DNA of 49,000 bases, from the NCBI GenBank assembly GCA_964458265.1, contig CAYWIF010000022.1, forward strand, positions 1 to 49,000, read 5' to 3'. The notes under the pieces were generated by a model. It had not been told where the DNA came from, did not search any database, and worked only from the letters and a program-made list of their open reading frames with translations. Below are positions 16,175 through 24,312 of this stretch, in pieces. Made by a program: the position numbers and the translations under genes. This DNA is from JAGVSR01 sp964458265 (GTDB taxonomy: Bacteria; Pseudomonadota; Alphaproteobacteria; Rhizobiales; Hyphomicrobiaceae). The first letter of the stretch is position 1. Every line of letters starts with the position of its first letter.

Positions 16175-17377
16175 TCATTCGGACTCTGATGGGCTATCGT
16201 CTTTGAGCTGCGCAAACTTGGCTGCCATCGTGGGGTTGCCGCGCGTGAGCTTCTTGATGGTCACGTCCTGCGCCTTGTCGTTCGCAAGACGGAGGTTTCG
16301 ATCGGCGCCGATCAAGGCTTCCCTCGTCTTTTGCAAATGATCGATGGACTTGTCGATCTCTTCGATCGCCGTTTGGAAGCGCTTTGAGGCCAGATCATAG
16401 TTCTTGGCGAAGCCGCTCTTGAACGTTTCGAGTTGGGTTTCAAAATTCGTGATGTCGATGTTCTGCGCCTTGATGAGTGCAAGCTCCGACTTGTACTTGA
16501 GTGAGTTCAAGGCCGCATTTCGCAGAAGCGTGATGATGGGCAGAAAGAACTGCGGCCGGACCACATACATTTTTGGGTAGCGGTGGAACACGTCAACGAT
16601 GCCGCTGTTGTAAAGTTCGCTTTCGGGTTCGAGCAAGGAGACAAGAACGGCATATTCGCAGCCCTTCTCAAGGCGATCCTTGTCGAGTTCTTTTAGGAAG
16701 TCCTCGTTCTTGTTCTTCGTCGTGGTGCGGTCGTTCTCGTTCTTCATCTCGAACATGATCGAGACGATCTCGTTGCCGAAGTCATCTGTATCGCGAAAGA
16801 TGTAGTCGCCCTTGCTGCCGGCCCGCGCGTCGTTGTCCTTTTCGAAATATGCCCTTGGAAACGCCATTGCGCGAACGCGGTTGAACTCCGTCTCGCAGTG
16901 CTGCTCAAGGGTTTCGCCAACCATCTTGGTCGACAGGCGGGCCTTCATGTCCCGGAGGCGCTCGATTGCGTCGTCGCGGTCTTTTATTTGGGTTTCGTAC
17001 TTGTCCTTGAGCGACTTTTCCGCGAGCTGCTTTTCAAGCATAGCTCGCTCAATGCCGCTTTTCAGTTCGTCGCGTTCCTTTTCGACCGCATTGACGGCTT
17101 CGCTGATGGCAAGCCTGTTTGCGACCGCGATAGCTTCTAGCCTTGACTTCAAATCCTGGATGTCGGCGTCCTTGGCGGCGGCCGTCTTCTGGAATTCACT
17201 GGCAAGCTTCGTTTGGGCGAGTTCGATCGCGCTTCGCTTGTCCTGCTCGGCCAATGCCAGACGCTCGTGGACCTGCTTGTCAAATTCGCTGTTGCGAACC
17301 TGCTTCAGGATGTCCGCGTAACCGGCCTCGCTGATCTTGAATGCCTTGCCGCAGTGCGGGCAGATGATTTCATGCAT
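16175..17377 (-). CDS. DUF2130 protein, nuclease-fold-like
   Basis: This 400-residue protein belongs to the DUF2130 family. Order of parts: an N-terminal zinc-knuckle-like CPHCG (C6, C9); a long charged coiled coil (about residues 25-150); the DUF2130 core with GETLEQHCETEFNRVR, KGDYIFRD and IMFEMKNENDRT (about 150-225); and a second helical, coiled region to the end. The D...ExK arrangement (GDYIF, then FEMK) is what a PD-(D/E)xK nuclease site looks like; catalysis is inference and not shown for this protein. Its role is unknown. It stands alone, convergent with truA. Confidence 0.85.
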   Translation of the reverse strand: MHEIICPHCGKAFKISEAGYADILKQVRNSEFDKQVHERLALAEQDKRSAIELAQTKLASEFQKTAAAKDADIQDLKSRLEAIAVANRLAISEAVNAVEKERDELKSGIERAMLEKQLAEKSLKDKYETQIKDRDDAIERLRDMKARLSTKMVGETLEQHCETEFNRVRAMAFPRAYFEKDNDARAGSKGDYIFRDTDDFGNEIVSIMFEMKNENDRTTTKNKNEDFLKELDKDRLEKGCEYAVLVSLLEPESELYNSGIVDVFHRYPKMYVVRPQFFLPIITLLRNAALNSLKYKSELALIKAQNIDITNFETQLETFKSGFAKNYDLASKRFQTAIEEIDKSIDHLQKTREALIGADRNLRLANDKAQDVTIKKLTRGNPTMAAKFAQLKDDSPSESE

Positions 17378-17891
17378 GGCTGGTTACCCTTCGCATCGGC
17401 CAGGATCTGCAGTGCATCTCGATTGCACCATGATGCCGTTTTGTCCGGTCGCTTCCGGCGCTCATCTATAGCGGCGCGCGGTTGACCCGCGATGGCCGTT
17501 CGCGGGCCGAGCGGCAGTTATCCCAAGGGGATGTTGATTTGTCGGAACGCCGGAGTTCATCCGATGCTCCCGATACGGGGTGCGTTCGTACAACTTGGGA
17601 ATGACAAGCCGCTTTCACGGCGGGCACTGTGGCGCGGGCACGCAGACCACCGGCGGGTGCGCACTTAAGAGCTGGTGATCTGCCATGGAACCCAACACAA
17701 TCGGCGCCGATGACGGGATGAGTTTTCGCACTGGGACGGGCCATACGCGTTGCTACGGGCATGGCTCGGATGAGCATTAAGTTACACAGACGATTGTTGC
17801 GCGCGAAACCCACTTGGCTGACGCGGAATTTGTGGGTTACCGTTGAGAGGCTGCGGCGGGTGTCGCCGCGACGATGAGGAGGACCAACGAC
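17378..17891. other. Intergenic region between DUF2130 and iorA
   Basis: About 510 bp separate two divergent genes, so it should hold promoters for both. I see no convincing gene, no clear repeat and no riboswitch. A long minus-strand open frame runs through it but continues antisense across iorA and into iorB, so I do not accept it. Confidence 0.5.
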
Positions 17892-18344
17892 ATGCCCACC
17901 CTCACCATCAACGGCGAAAGCCAAGATTTCAACGGCGATCCGGAAACGCCTCTGCTCTGGCATCTGCGAGATGCGTTGAGCCTCACCGGTACCAAATATG
18001 GGTGCGGCTCGGGGGTTTGCGGGGCATGTACGATCCATCTCGATGGGCTTGCCGTGCGCAGCTGTATTACGACGGTTGCCGAGGCTGATGGAAAGGACAT
18101 TACGACGATCGAGGGTTTGAGCCCCGACGGCGATCATCCCGTGCAGAAGGCGTGGCGCGAACTGAGCGTGCCCCAGTGCGGTTTTTGTCAAGCAGGGCAG
18201 ATCATGCAGGCGGCTGCGCTGCTCGCCCGCAACCAAGCGCCCAGCGATGTGGAGATCGTTGAGGAAATGTCCGGCAATCTGTGCCGGTGTGGCTGCTATC
18301 AGCGCATTCACGAGGCCATTCGCCTTGCAGCAGGAGGCGTGTGA
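17892..18344 (+). CDS. iorA: [2Fe-2S] subunit of a molybdenum hydroxylase (IorA type)
   Basis: This 150-residue iron-sulfur subunit is of the xanthine dehydrogenase family. It has a plant-type [2Fe-2S] site (YGCGSGVCGACTIHLDG followed by a fourth Cys) and a second helical-domain site (QCGFCQAGQIMQAA, then NLCRCGCYQRIHEAI). Together they carry electrons from the molybdopterin to an external acceptor. The two-subunit layout, with no FAD subunit, is the isoquinoline 1-oxidoreductase type, whose electrons usually go to a cytochrome or the membrane. The start at 17892 follows GAGGAGGA. iorB begins 3 bp after the stop. The actual substrate is unknown. Confidence 0.88.
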   Translation: MPTLTINGESQDFNGDPETPLLWHLRDALSLTGTKYGCGSGVCGACTIHLDGLAVRSCITTVAEADGKDITTIEGLSPDGDHPVQKAWRELSVPQCGFCQAGQIMQAAALLARNQAPSDVEIVEEMSGNLCRCGCYQRIHEAIRLAAGGV

Positions 18345-18347
18345 GCC

Positions 18348-20711
18348 ATGCTGTATTACATCGAGAAGCATGCCGCCGGCTGCAACGCAGCGGCCTCCGC
18401 CATCAGAATTGAAAATGTGAGCCGCCGCGCTTTTGTTGGAGGCGGGCTTGCCGCGTCCGGGTTCGTGCTGGCCGTTCAATATTCGCCCGCTAATGCCCGC
18501 GAGCCTTTGAAGACGTATCCGACCGGTGGCTCGGCGATGGACCACGGCTACGGCAAGGCACATGATCCGCACGTTTATATTGCTATTGCCGACGACGGTG
18601 CCGTGACGATTGTCACGCACCGCGCTGAAATGGGGACCGGCATTCGAACCAGCCTGCCGATGGTCGTTGCCGACGAGATGGAAGCGGACTGGTCGCGCGT
18701 CAGCCTGATCCAGGCACCGGGCGACGAACCCCGCTACGGCAATCAGGACACGGATGGGTCGCGCAGTATGCGCCACTTCATCCAGTCCATGCGCCAGTGC
18801 GGCGCCGCGATGCGCCAAATGCTGGAATCCGCCGCCGCTGCCGCATGGGAGGTGGAGCCTGCGCTTTGCAGAGCCAAGAACCACAATGTCATGCTGCTCG
18901 ACAAAGACGGGAAGGAAACCGGCGTAAAAATCGGCTTCGGCATCCTGGCCAAGTCAGCCATGGCGCTCCCCGTACCGCCGATGGACAAGCTGCTCGTCAA
19001 GAGTCCCGACGAATTCACGCTGATGCGCAAGGGCGAGGCAAAGATCGCGGATCTGCGCGACATCACGATGGGCAAGGCCATATACGGTGCGGATATCCGG
19101 CTTCCTGGAATGAAGTTCGCAGTCATGGCGCGGCCGGCGGTGACAGGCGGCAAAGTGAAATCGTTCGATGCGGCTGCGGCGCTCAAGGTCCCGGGTGTCG
19201 AAGCCGTGCACCAGATCGATGGGTTCGCTGCTTTCCCGCACAAGTTTCAGCCGCTCGGCGGACTCGCGATCGTCGCTAATTCGACCTTTGCCGCGCTGCG
19301 CGGCCGCGAGGCGCTGACGGTCGAATGGGACGACGGCCCGAACGCCAGCTACGACTCCGTCGCTTACGAGACGGAGTTGGCCGCGACCGCCGCAAAGCCG
19401 GGCAAGGTGATCCGCAACCAGGGTGATCCCGATGCGGCTTTTGCGGAAGCGAAGCAGATTTTCTCTGCGGACTATCACGCGCCGCATCTTGCTCAGGCCG
19501 CCATGGAGCCGCTGGTGGCGGTGGCCCGGATCAAGGACGGCAAGGCGGAGATCTGGGCTCCGGTGCAAAGTCCTTACGGCGCGCGAAAGGATGTCGCCGA
19601 GGCTCTCAAGCTGCCAATCGAGAACGTGACGGTGAACGTGACGCTGCTCGGTGGCGGGTTTGGCCGGAAATCCAACTGGGACTTCATACTTGAGACCGCC
19701 ATCCTTTCGCAAAAGCTCGGTGGAGCCCCGGTGCTGCTGCAATGGACACGCGACGACGACATGCGCTCCGGCTTTTATCACACTACGTCCGTCGAACGCA
19801 TCGAGATGGCCATCGACGACCAGGGAAAGGTCAAAGGCTGGCGCCATCGGACGGTCGCGCCGTCGATCGTGTCCACGTTTGCGCCTGACTCCGGCTATCA
19901 GTTTCCGATCGAATACGGCATGGGGTTTGTCGATATGCCGTTCGATATTCCGAACGTGCGGTGCGAGAACGGCCAGGCGAAGGCGCACACCCGCATCGGC
20001 TGGTATCGTTCCGTCTCCAATATTCCGCGCGCGTTCGCCGTGCAGTCCGCCGTGTGCGAGGCGGCTTTGATGCTCGGGCGGGACCCCAAGGAGTTTCTCC
20101 TGGAACTGATCGGGCCGGACCGCAACATCGATCCCAAGAGTTCCGGATTCCCGGAGGACTTCTGGAACTATGGCGACCCATACGAAGAGTTTCCCATCAA
20201 CACGGCGCGCCTGAAGAACGTCATCCGGATCGCCGCCGACAAGGCCGGTTGGGGCAAGACGCTGCCGGAGGGAGAAGGGCTCGGCATCGCCGCGCATCGC
20301 TCGTTTGCCACCTATGTCGCGACCGTCGTGCACGTCGTAGCCGGCGCGGACGGCACGATCCGTGTTCCGGAGGTCGTGAGCGCCGTCGATTGCGGCTTCT
20401 ATGTCAATCCGGAGCGCATTCGCTCGCAGATGGAAGGCGCGGCGGTGATGGGCATGTCGAACGCACTCTACAGCGGCATTACCTTCAAGAACGGCGCGGT
20501 CGAGCAGTGGAACTTCGCCGACTATGCCATTGCGACAATGGCGAACTATCCCAAGAAGGTGACGACGATCATCGTCGAGCCCGAGGCAGGGTCACATGCC
20601 GGCGGGATCGGCGAACCCGGTGTTCCGCCGTTCGCGCCCGCTCTCGCCAATGCCATCTTTGCCGCGACGGGCAAGCGGATCCGCAAGATGCCGATGGGCG
20701 ACAGGGTGTAG
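18348..20711 (+). CDS. iorB: Molybdopterin subunit of a molybdenum hydroxylase (IorB type)
   Basis: This 787-residue catalytic subunit is of the xanthine dehydrogenase/aldehyde oxidase family. An N-terminal twin-arginine-like motif SRRAFVGGG with a following hydrophobic stretch (about residues 27-48) suggests export with iorA by the Tat route. Then come a duplicated molybdopterin-binding arrangement (YGADIRLPGM; LGGGFGRKSNWDF; IGWYRSVSNIPRAF) and the C-terminal GIGEPGVPPFAPALANAIF, which supplies the catalytic glutamate. Its substrate (aldehyde, N-heterocycle or other) cannot be told. It lies between the DUF2130 gene and the nitrate regulators; both it and NasC need molybdopterin. Confidence 0.88.
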   Translation: MLYYIEKHAAGCNAAASAIRIENVSRRAFVGGGLAASGFVLAVQYSPANAREPLKTYPTGGSAMDHGYGKAHDPHVYIAIADDGAVTIVTHRAEMGTGIRTSLPMVVADEMEADWSRVSLIQAPGDEPRYGNQDTDGSRSMRHFIQSMRQCGAAMRQMLESAAAAAWEVEPALCRAKNHNVMLLDKDGKETGVKIGFGILAKSAMALPVPPMDKLLVKSPDEFTLMRKGEAKIADLRDITMGKAIYGADIRLPGMKFAVMARPAVTGGKVKSFDAAAALKVPGVEAVHQIDGFAAFPHKFQPLGGLAIVANSTFAALRGREALTVEWDDGPNASYDSVAYETELAATAAKPGKVIRNQGDPDAAFAEAKQIFSADYHAPHLAQAAMEPLVAVARIKDGKAEIWAPVQSPYGARKDVAEALKLPIENVTVNVTLLGGGFGRKSNWDFILETAILSQKLGGAPVLLQWTRDDDMRSGFYHTTSVERIEMAIDDQGKVKGWRHRTVAPSIVSTFAPDSGYQFPIEYGMGFVDMPFDIPNVRCENGQAKAHTRIGWYRSVSNIPRAFAVQSAVCEAALMLGRDPKEFLLELIGPDRNIDPKSSGFPEDFWNYGDPYEEFPINTARLKNVIRIAADKAGWGKTLPEGEGLGIAAHRSFATYVATVVHVVAGADGTIRVPEVVSAVDCGFYVNPERIRSQMEGAAVMGMSNALYSGITFKNGAVEQWNFADYAIATMANYPKKVTTIIVEPEAGSHAGGIGEPGVPPFAPALANAIFAATGKRIRKMPMGDRV

Positions 20712-20867
20712 GCCACGCCGCTCCGCCCGAGTGATGGGCCAAGTTCGGATTGGATCGAGGAGAGGAACGTGGGGTGGCTATTTGGCCTGCCGCCATGCCG
20801 GGTCCGCATGGTTGCCGCACGATTGAGTTTCCTGTAAGGGCGCTGCCGTGGCAGATCGAGCGCCTGG

Positions 20868-21476
20868 ATGTCCGAACAAGAACACACACTGTCCATCCTG
20901 ATCATCGATGAGAACCGGCTCAGGGCCGCGGTCATCGAGGACGGACTGCGCGATGCGGGCTATTCCAATCTCGTGATCGTGCACGACGTCGATGGCATTG
21001 CGCGGCGGATCGCCGATATTTCCCCCGATGTCATCGTGATCGATCTGGAAAATCCCAATCGCGACGTTCTGGAAAGCATGTTTCAGTTGTCGCGCGCCGT
21101 GAAGCGGCCGATCGCCATGTTCGTGGATCGCTCCGATCAGGCGGCCATCGAGGCTGCGGTCGACGCCGGTGTGTCGGCGTACGTCGTCGATGGGTTGAAG
21201 CGGGAGCGCGTGAAGCCCATTCTGGATATGGCCATCAGCCGGTTCAATGCCTTTGCGCGGATGGCGCGCGAACTGGAGGAAGCGCGTTCGCAACTGGAAA
21301 GCCGCAAGATCGTCGATCGCGCCAAGGGCATCCTGATGAAGACGCGCGGGCTGTCCGAGGCGGATGCCTACGCCGCGCTGCGCAAGACCGCCATGAACCA
21401 GAACCGGAAGATTTCCGAAATTGCTGAGAGCCTGATCTTGGCCGCGGGCCTGCTTGCTCCGCCGGAGGATCAATGA
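20868..21476 (+). CDS. nasT: ANTAR-domain antiterminator NasT
   Basis: This 202-residue protein has a receiver-like domain (ILIIDENRLRAAVIEDGL; VIVIDLENPNRDVLESM), a short coiled linker and a C-terminal ANTAR RNA-binding domain (about 140-197: RKIVDRAKGILMKTRGLSEA, then AYAALRKTAMNQNRKISEIA). NasT binds hairpin pairs in nitrate-gene leaders and prevents termination; without nitrate it is held by NasS. It overlaps nasS by 4 bp (ATGA). Its probable target, two hexaloop hairpins before a terminator, lies just past nasS at 22871-22957. The 156 bp between iorB and nasT contain no gene. Confidence 0.93.
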   Translation: MSEQEHTLSILIIDENRLRAAVIEDGLRDAGYSNLVIVHDVDGIARRIADISPDVIVIDLENPNRDVLESMFQLSRAVKRPIAMFVDRSDQAAIEAAVDAGVSAYVVDGLKRERVKPILDMAISRFNAFARMARELEEARSQLESRKIVDRAKGILMKTRGLSEADAYAALRKTAMNQNRKISEIAESLILAAGLLAPPEDQ

Positions 21477-22702
21477 GCGATCGCCATTCCTACGAGATCG
21501 TCGCGGGGTTCATGCCGCTGCTCGACAGCGCAGTTCTTGTGGCGGCGCACGCGAAGGGTTTTGCTGCCGCGGAAGGCATCGATCTGACGCTCGTGCGTGA
21601 AACGTCCTGGGCCAGTATTCGCGACCGAATGGCCGTCGGACATTTCCAGGTCGCCCACCTCCTTGGCCCGATGCCGATCGCAGCCAATCTTGGCCTGACT
21701 CCGTTCGCCATCAAAACGATTGCGCCCATCGCACTCGGCCTCGGCGGCAATGCGATCACGGTGTCGAACGGTGTTTGGGCGCGCATGGCTGAGCATGGCG
21801 CAGCCGCCAACCTCGATCCGTCGTCTGCCGGGATGGCACTCAGAAAGGCCGTCACAGAGCTGAACGGGCAAGGAAGGCCGCCCTTGCGCTTTGCCGTGGT
21901 GCATCCGTTTTCGGGGCACAATTACGAATTGCGCTATTGGCTGTCGGCCTGCGGCATCGATCCGGAACGCGATATCGAAATCGTCTACGTGCCACCGCCG
22001 TTGATGGCGGACGCGCTCGCGAGCGCAACGATCGACGGCTATTGCGTCGGCGAGCCGTGGAGCACGGCGGCGGCAAAGGCTTCGCTCGGTCACATTGTTA
22101 CGGTGAAAGCGGCGCTGTGGCGCTCCAGCCCGGAGAAGGTGTTGGGTGTGGCGGCGAGCTGGGCCGAGCGCGAGCCGGAAGCACTGAGCGCACTCCTGCG
22201 CGCGCTGTGCCGTTCGGCGCAATGGTGCGCTGCTCCGCAGAACTGCGCCGAACTGGCCGCGATCCTGGCGTCGCGTTCCGTGATCGATCGTCCCGCCGCG
22301 TGGCTGGAGCACGGTTTGTCGGGAGCGCTCGATACGGGTGGCGGCCGCATCGTCCAGATCGATGATTTTTTTGTACCATTTGCGCGCGGTGCGACGTTTC
22401 CCTGGAAAAGTCATGCGCTCTGGTTCTATTCGCAAATGGTGCGGTGGGGCCAGGTGGCTCACACACCGGCGAACGCAGCGGTCGTTCGAGACACGTACCG
22501 TCCCGACATCTACCGCCGCGCTCTGGAGCCGCTCGGTGTCGCACTGCCGGCCGCCAACGCGAAGGTGGAGGGGGCCCTCGTCTCGCCGACGCCCGTTGGT
22601 TCGGCGGGCGCCAGCCTGACCTTGGGTCCGGATGGCTTCTTCGACGGGATGCTGTTTGATCCGGATCGCCTCGACGCCTACATCGAGTCACAACGGCGTT
22701 AA
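21473..22702 (+). CDS. nasS: Nitrate/nitrite sensor protein NasS
   Basis: This 409-residue protein is of the NrtA/CmpA periplasmic-binding-protein fold, but without signal peptide or lipobox, so cytoplasmic. It opens YEIVAGFMPLLDSAVLVAAHAKGF; the conserved VAHLLGPMPIAANLG stretch and the CVGEPWS motif are typical. In the NasST system it binds NasT and lets it go when nitrate or nitrite is bound. It overlaps nasT by 4 bp, as expected for partners made in a fixed ratio. Its 3' end adjoins the NtrC-type site. Confidence 0.92.
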   Translation: MSDRHSYEIVAGFMPLLDSAVLVAAHAKGFAAAEGIDLTLVRETSWASIRDRMAVGHFQVAHLLGPMPIAANLGLTPFAIKTIAPIALGLGGNAITVSNGVWARMAEHGAAANLDPSSAGMALRKAVTELNGQGRPPLRFAVVHPFSGHNYELRYWLSACGIDPERDIEIVYVPPPLMADALASATIDGYCVGEPWSTAAAKASLGHIVTVKAALWRSSPEKVLGVAASWAEREPEALSALLRALCRSAQWCAAPQNCAELAAILASRSVIDRPAAWLEHGLSGALDTGGGRIVQIDDFFVPFARGATFPWKSHALWFYSQMVRWGQVAHTPANAAVVRDTYRPDIYRRALEPLGVALPAANAKVEGALVSPTPVGSAGASLTLGPDGFFDGMLFDPDRLDAYIESQRR

Positions 22703-22715
22703 TGGCCGCGTGCAA

Positions 22716-22732
22716 TGCACAAACATTGTGCT
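22716..22732. promoter_or_regulatory. NtrC-type binding site
   Basis: TGCACAAACATTGTGCT has the NtrC dyad TGCAC-N7-GTGCT, with a perfect GCACAA/TTGTGC palindrome. It closely resembles the strong glnA enhancer site of enteric bacteria. It lies 14 bp after the nasS stop and 272 bp before the transporter start. I could not find a sigma-54 promoter with correct GG-N10-GC spacing downstream; the nearest (TTGGCCTTGCTCAAGGC, 22757-22773) has N11. Confidence 0.65.
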
Positions 22733-22870
22733 GCAATTGCGAAAATTGTCTATTCTTTGGCCTTGCTCAAGGCCCTGCGATGCGCCTAACAATTCAAATG
22801 ACAGGTAGAACTTGAGTCTTCTGCTGCGCTCCCACCGCCGGCATGTCGCAGTTCCTCAGGTCCACCGCGC

Positions 22871-22906
22871 CGCCCAATGACGGGCGACCCATTAGGCAAA
22901 GCCGCC
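22871..22906 (+). promoter_or_regulatory. ANTAR-type dual-hexaloop leader (NasT target)
   Basis: P1: stem CGCCC/GGGCG with hexaloop AATGAC (22871-22886). After an 8-nt linker, P2: GGC/GCC with hexaloop AAAGCC (22895-22906). Both loops have A at position 1 and G at position 4, the known ANTAR recognition pattern. P2 overlaps the 5' arm of the terminator at 22898-22957, so the two structures exclude each other. P1 is solid; the P2 stem is only 3 bp and so less sure. Confidence 0.65.
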
Positions 22907-22957
22907 GTTCCGAACCTGCGCGCCAGCGCACAGGCCGGACCGCGGCTTTTTTGTTTT
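22898..22957 (+). terminator. Leader terminator controlled by antitermination
   Basis: AAAGCCGC (22898-22905) pairs with GCGGCTTT (22942-22949), enclosing further stems including TGCGC/GCGCA around a GCCA loop, and is followed by TTTTTTGTTTT (22947-22957). It stands in the 5' leader of the nitrate operon, 30 bp before the transporter start. Its 5' arm is shared with hairpin P2, giving a NasT-controlled switch by inference. Confidence 0.8.
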
Positions 22958-22987
22958 GCACGGCCCGAGCGGCCAGGAGACCGGACA

Positions 22988-24298
22988 ATGAACGGCAAGG
23001 GTTATGACGATTTGGGACTGGGGCGCCCGGAAGGTCAGGCGCTGTGGATTTCAACGCTTGCGTTTACCGTATGCTTCGCGGTCTGGACGATCTTCTCCAT
23101 CATCGGCGTGCAAATAAAAAGCGATCTTGGTCTGTCGGAGACCGAGTTCGGCCTGCTGGTCGGCACGCCGATCCTGACGGGTTCACTGTCGCGCATTTTT
23201 CTCGGCATCTGGACGGATCGCTTCGGCGGCCGACTGGTGTTCACGCTCACCATGCTGGCAACGAGCGTCGCGACGATTCTTCTCGCCTTCGCTGAAACCT
23301 ATCCGCAGATGCTCGCTGCGGCGCTCGGCGTCGGTCTGGCCGGCGGATCGTTCGCCGTCGGCATCGCCTATGTCTCGCGGTTCTACCCGAAAGAGCGCCA
23401 GGGCACGGCGCTGGGCATCTTCGGCGTGGGCAACGTTGGCGCCGCAGTGACCAAGTTCGCCGCGCCCTTCGTGCTGCTCGCCTGGGGATGGCAGGCGGTT
23501 GCCCTGGTGTGGGCCGCCGTGCTCATCGTCATGGCCGGCGTATTTTATTTCACAACCGTGGACGACCCGGTCATCATCGAACGCCGCCGGACGGGTGCCG
23601 CCGCTCCGGGCTTCCTGCTTGAGCTGTCGGCGTTGCGCGATATCCGCATCTGGCGTTTCGCGCTCTACTACTTCTTCGTGTTTGGCGCTTTCGTCGCGCT
23701 CGCCCTCTGGCTGCCGCGGTATCTCATCGGCGTCTATGGATTCGACATCGCGACCGCGGGAATCATCGGGGCGCTCTACTCCATTCCGGCCAGCATTTTC
23801 CGTGCCTATGGCGGTGTCCTGTCGGATCGGATCGGCGCCCGGCGGGTCATGTACTGGAGCCTTGCCGTGTCCGTGGTTGCAACGCTGATCCTCTCCCTGC
23901 CGCCGACGAGCTACAGCATGCGCGGCATCAACGGCGAAATCGCGTCCCACTTCGAGATCGGTGTCTCAACATTCATCGTCGTGTCCTTCGTGCTCGGGTT
24001 TTTCATGAGCCTCGGAAAAGCGGCGGTCTTCAAGCATGTCGCCAACTACTATCCCAACAATGTCGGCGCGGTGGGCGGTCTCGTCGGCATGATCGGCGGT
24101 CTCGGCGGCTTCATTCTGCCCATCGCCTTCGGCGCCATGAACGATCTGACGGGGCTGTGGTCGAGCTGCTTCATGCTGCTGTTCGTCGTAGCGGCCGTGT
24201 CGCTGATCTGGATGGATGCCGTGGTGCGGCGGCTGAACAAGGATGGTCCGGCCTTTCAGACCAACGGGCGGCAGCAAACCATCGTCGCGGCGGAATGA
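22988..24298 (+). CDS. narK: Nitrate/nitrite MFS transporter (NarK/NasA type)
   Basis: This 436-residue transporter of about twelve membrane segments is of the nitrate/nitrite porter branch of MFS. Visible motifs are the loop motif SLSRIFLGIWTDRFGGR, the GIFGVGNVGAAVTKF segment after transmembrane 4-5 and GMIGGLGGFILPIAFG in the second half, matching the two glycine-rich nitrate signatures. It imports nitrate for assimilation. AGGAGA precedes ATG 22988 at good distance. It is the first gene after the regulated leader, with nirB 14 bp behind. Confidence 0.9.
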   Translation: MNGKGYDDLGLGRPEGQALWISTLAFTVCFAVWTIFSIIGVQIKSDLGLSETEFGLLVGTPILTGSLSRIFLGIWTDRFGGRLVFTLTMLATSVATILLAFAETYPQMLAAALGVGLAGGSFAVGIAYVSRFYPKERQGTALGIFGVGNVGAAVTKFAAPFVLLAWGWQAVALVWAAVLIVMAGVFYFTTVDDPVIIERRRTGAAAPGFLLELSALRDIRIWRFALYYFFVFGAFVALALWLPRYLIGVYGFDIATAGIIGALYSIPASIFRAYGGVLSDRIGARRVMYWSLAVSVVATLILSLPPTSYSMRGINGEIASHFEIGVSTFIVVSFVLGFFMSLGKAAVFKHVANYYPNNVGAVGGLVGMIGGLGGFILPIAFGAMNDLTGLWSSCFMLLFVVAAVSLIWMDAVVRRLNKDGPAFQTNGRQQTIVAAE

Positions 24299-24312
24299 GG
24301 GGGGCGCGGGCA

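Noticed and set aside
17466..18884. Minus-strand open frame of 472 codons
   Set aside because: It is antisense to iorA and the start of iorB, whose family motifs are unambiguous; the translated sequence has Arg/His-rich low-complexity typical of GC-rich shadow frames.
22757..22773. Sigma-54 promoter for the nitrate operon
   Set aside because: GG-N11-GC instead of N10; sigma-54 does not tolerate this spacing, so not annotated as a promoter.
22807..22826. Alternative first ANTAR hairpin GTAGAA/TTCTGC
   Set aside because: Its loop has eight bases and lacks the A1/G4 hexaloop pattern; the hairpin at 22871-22886 fits much better.
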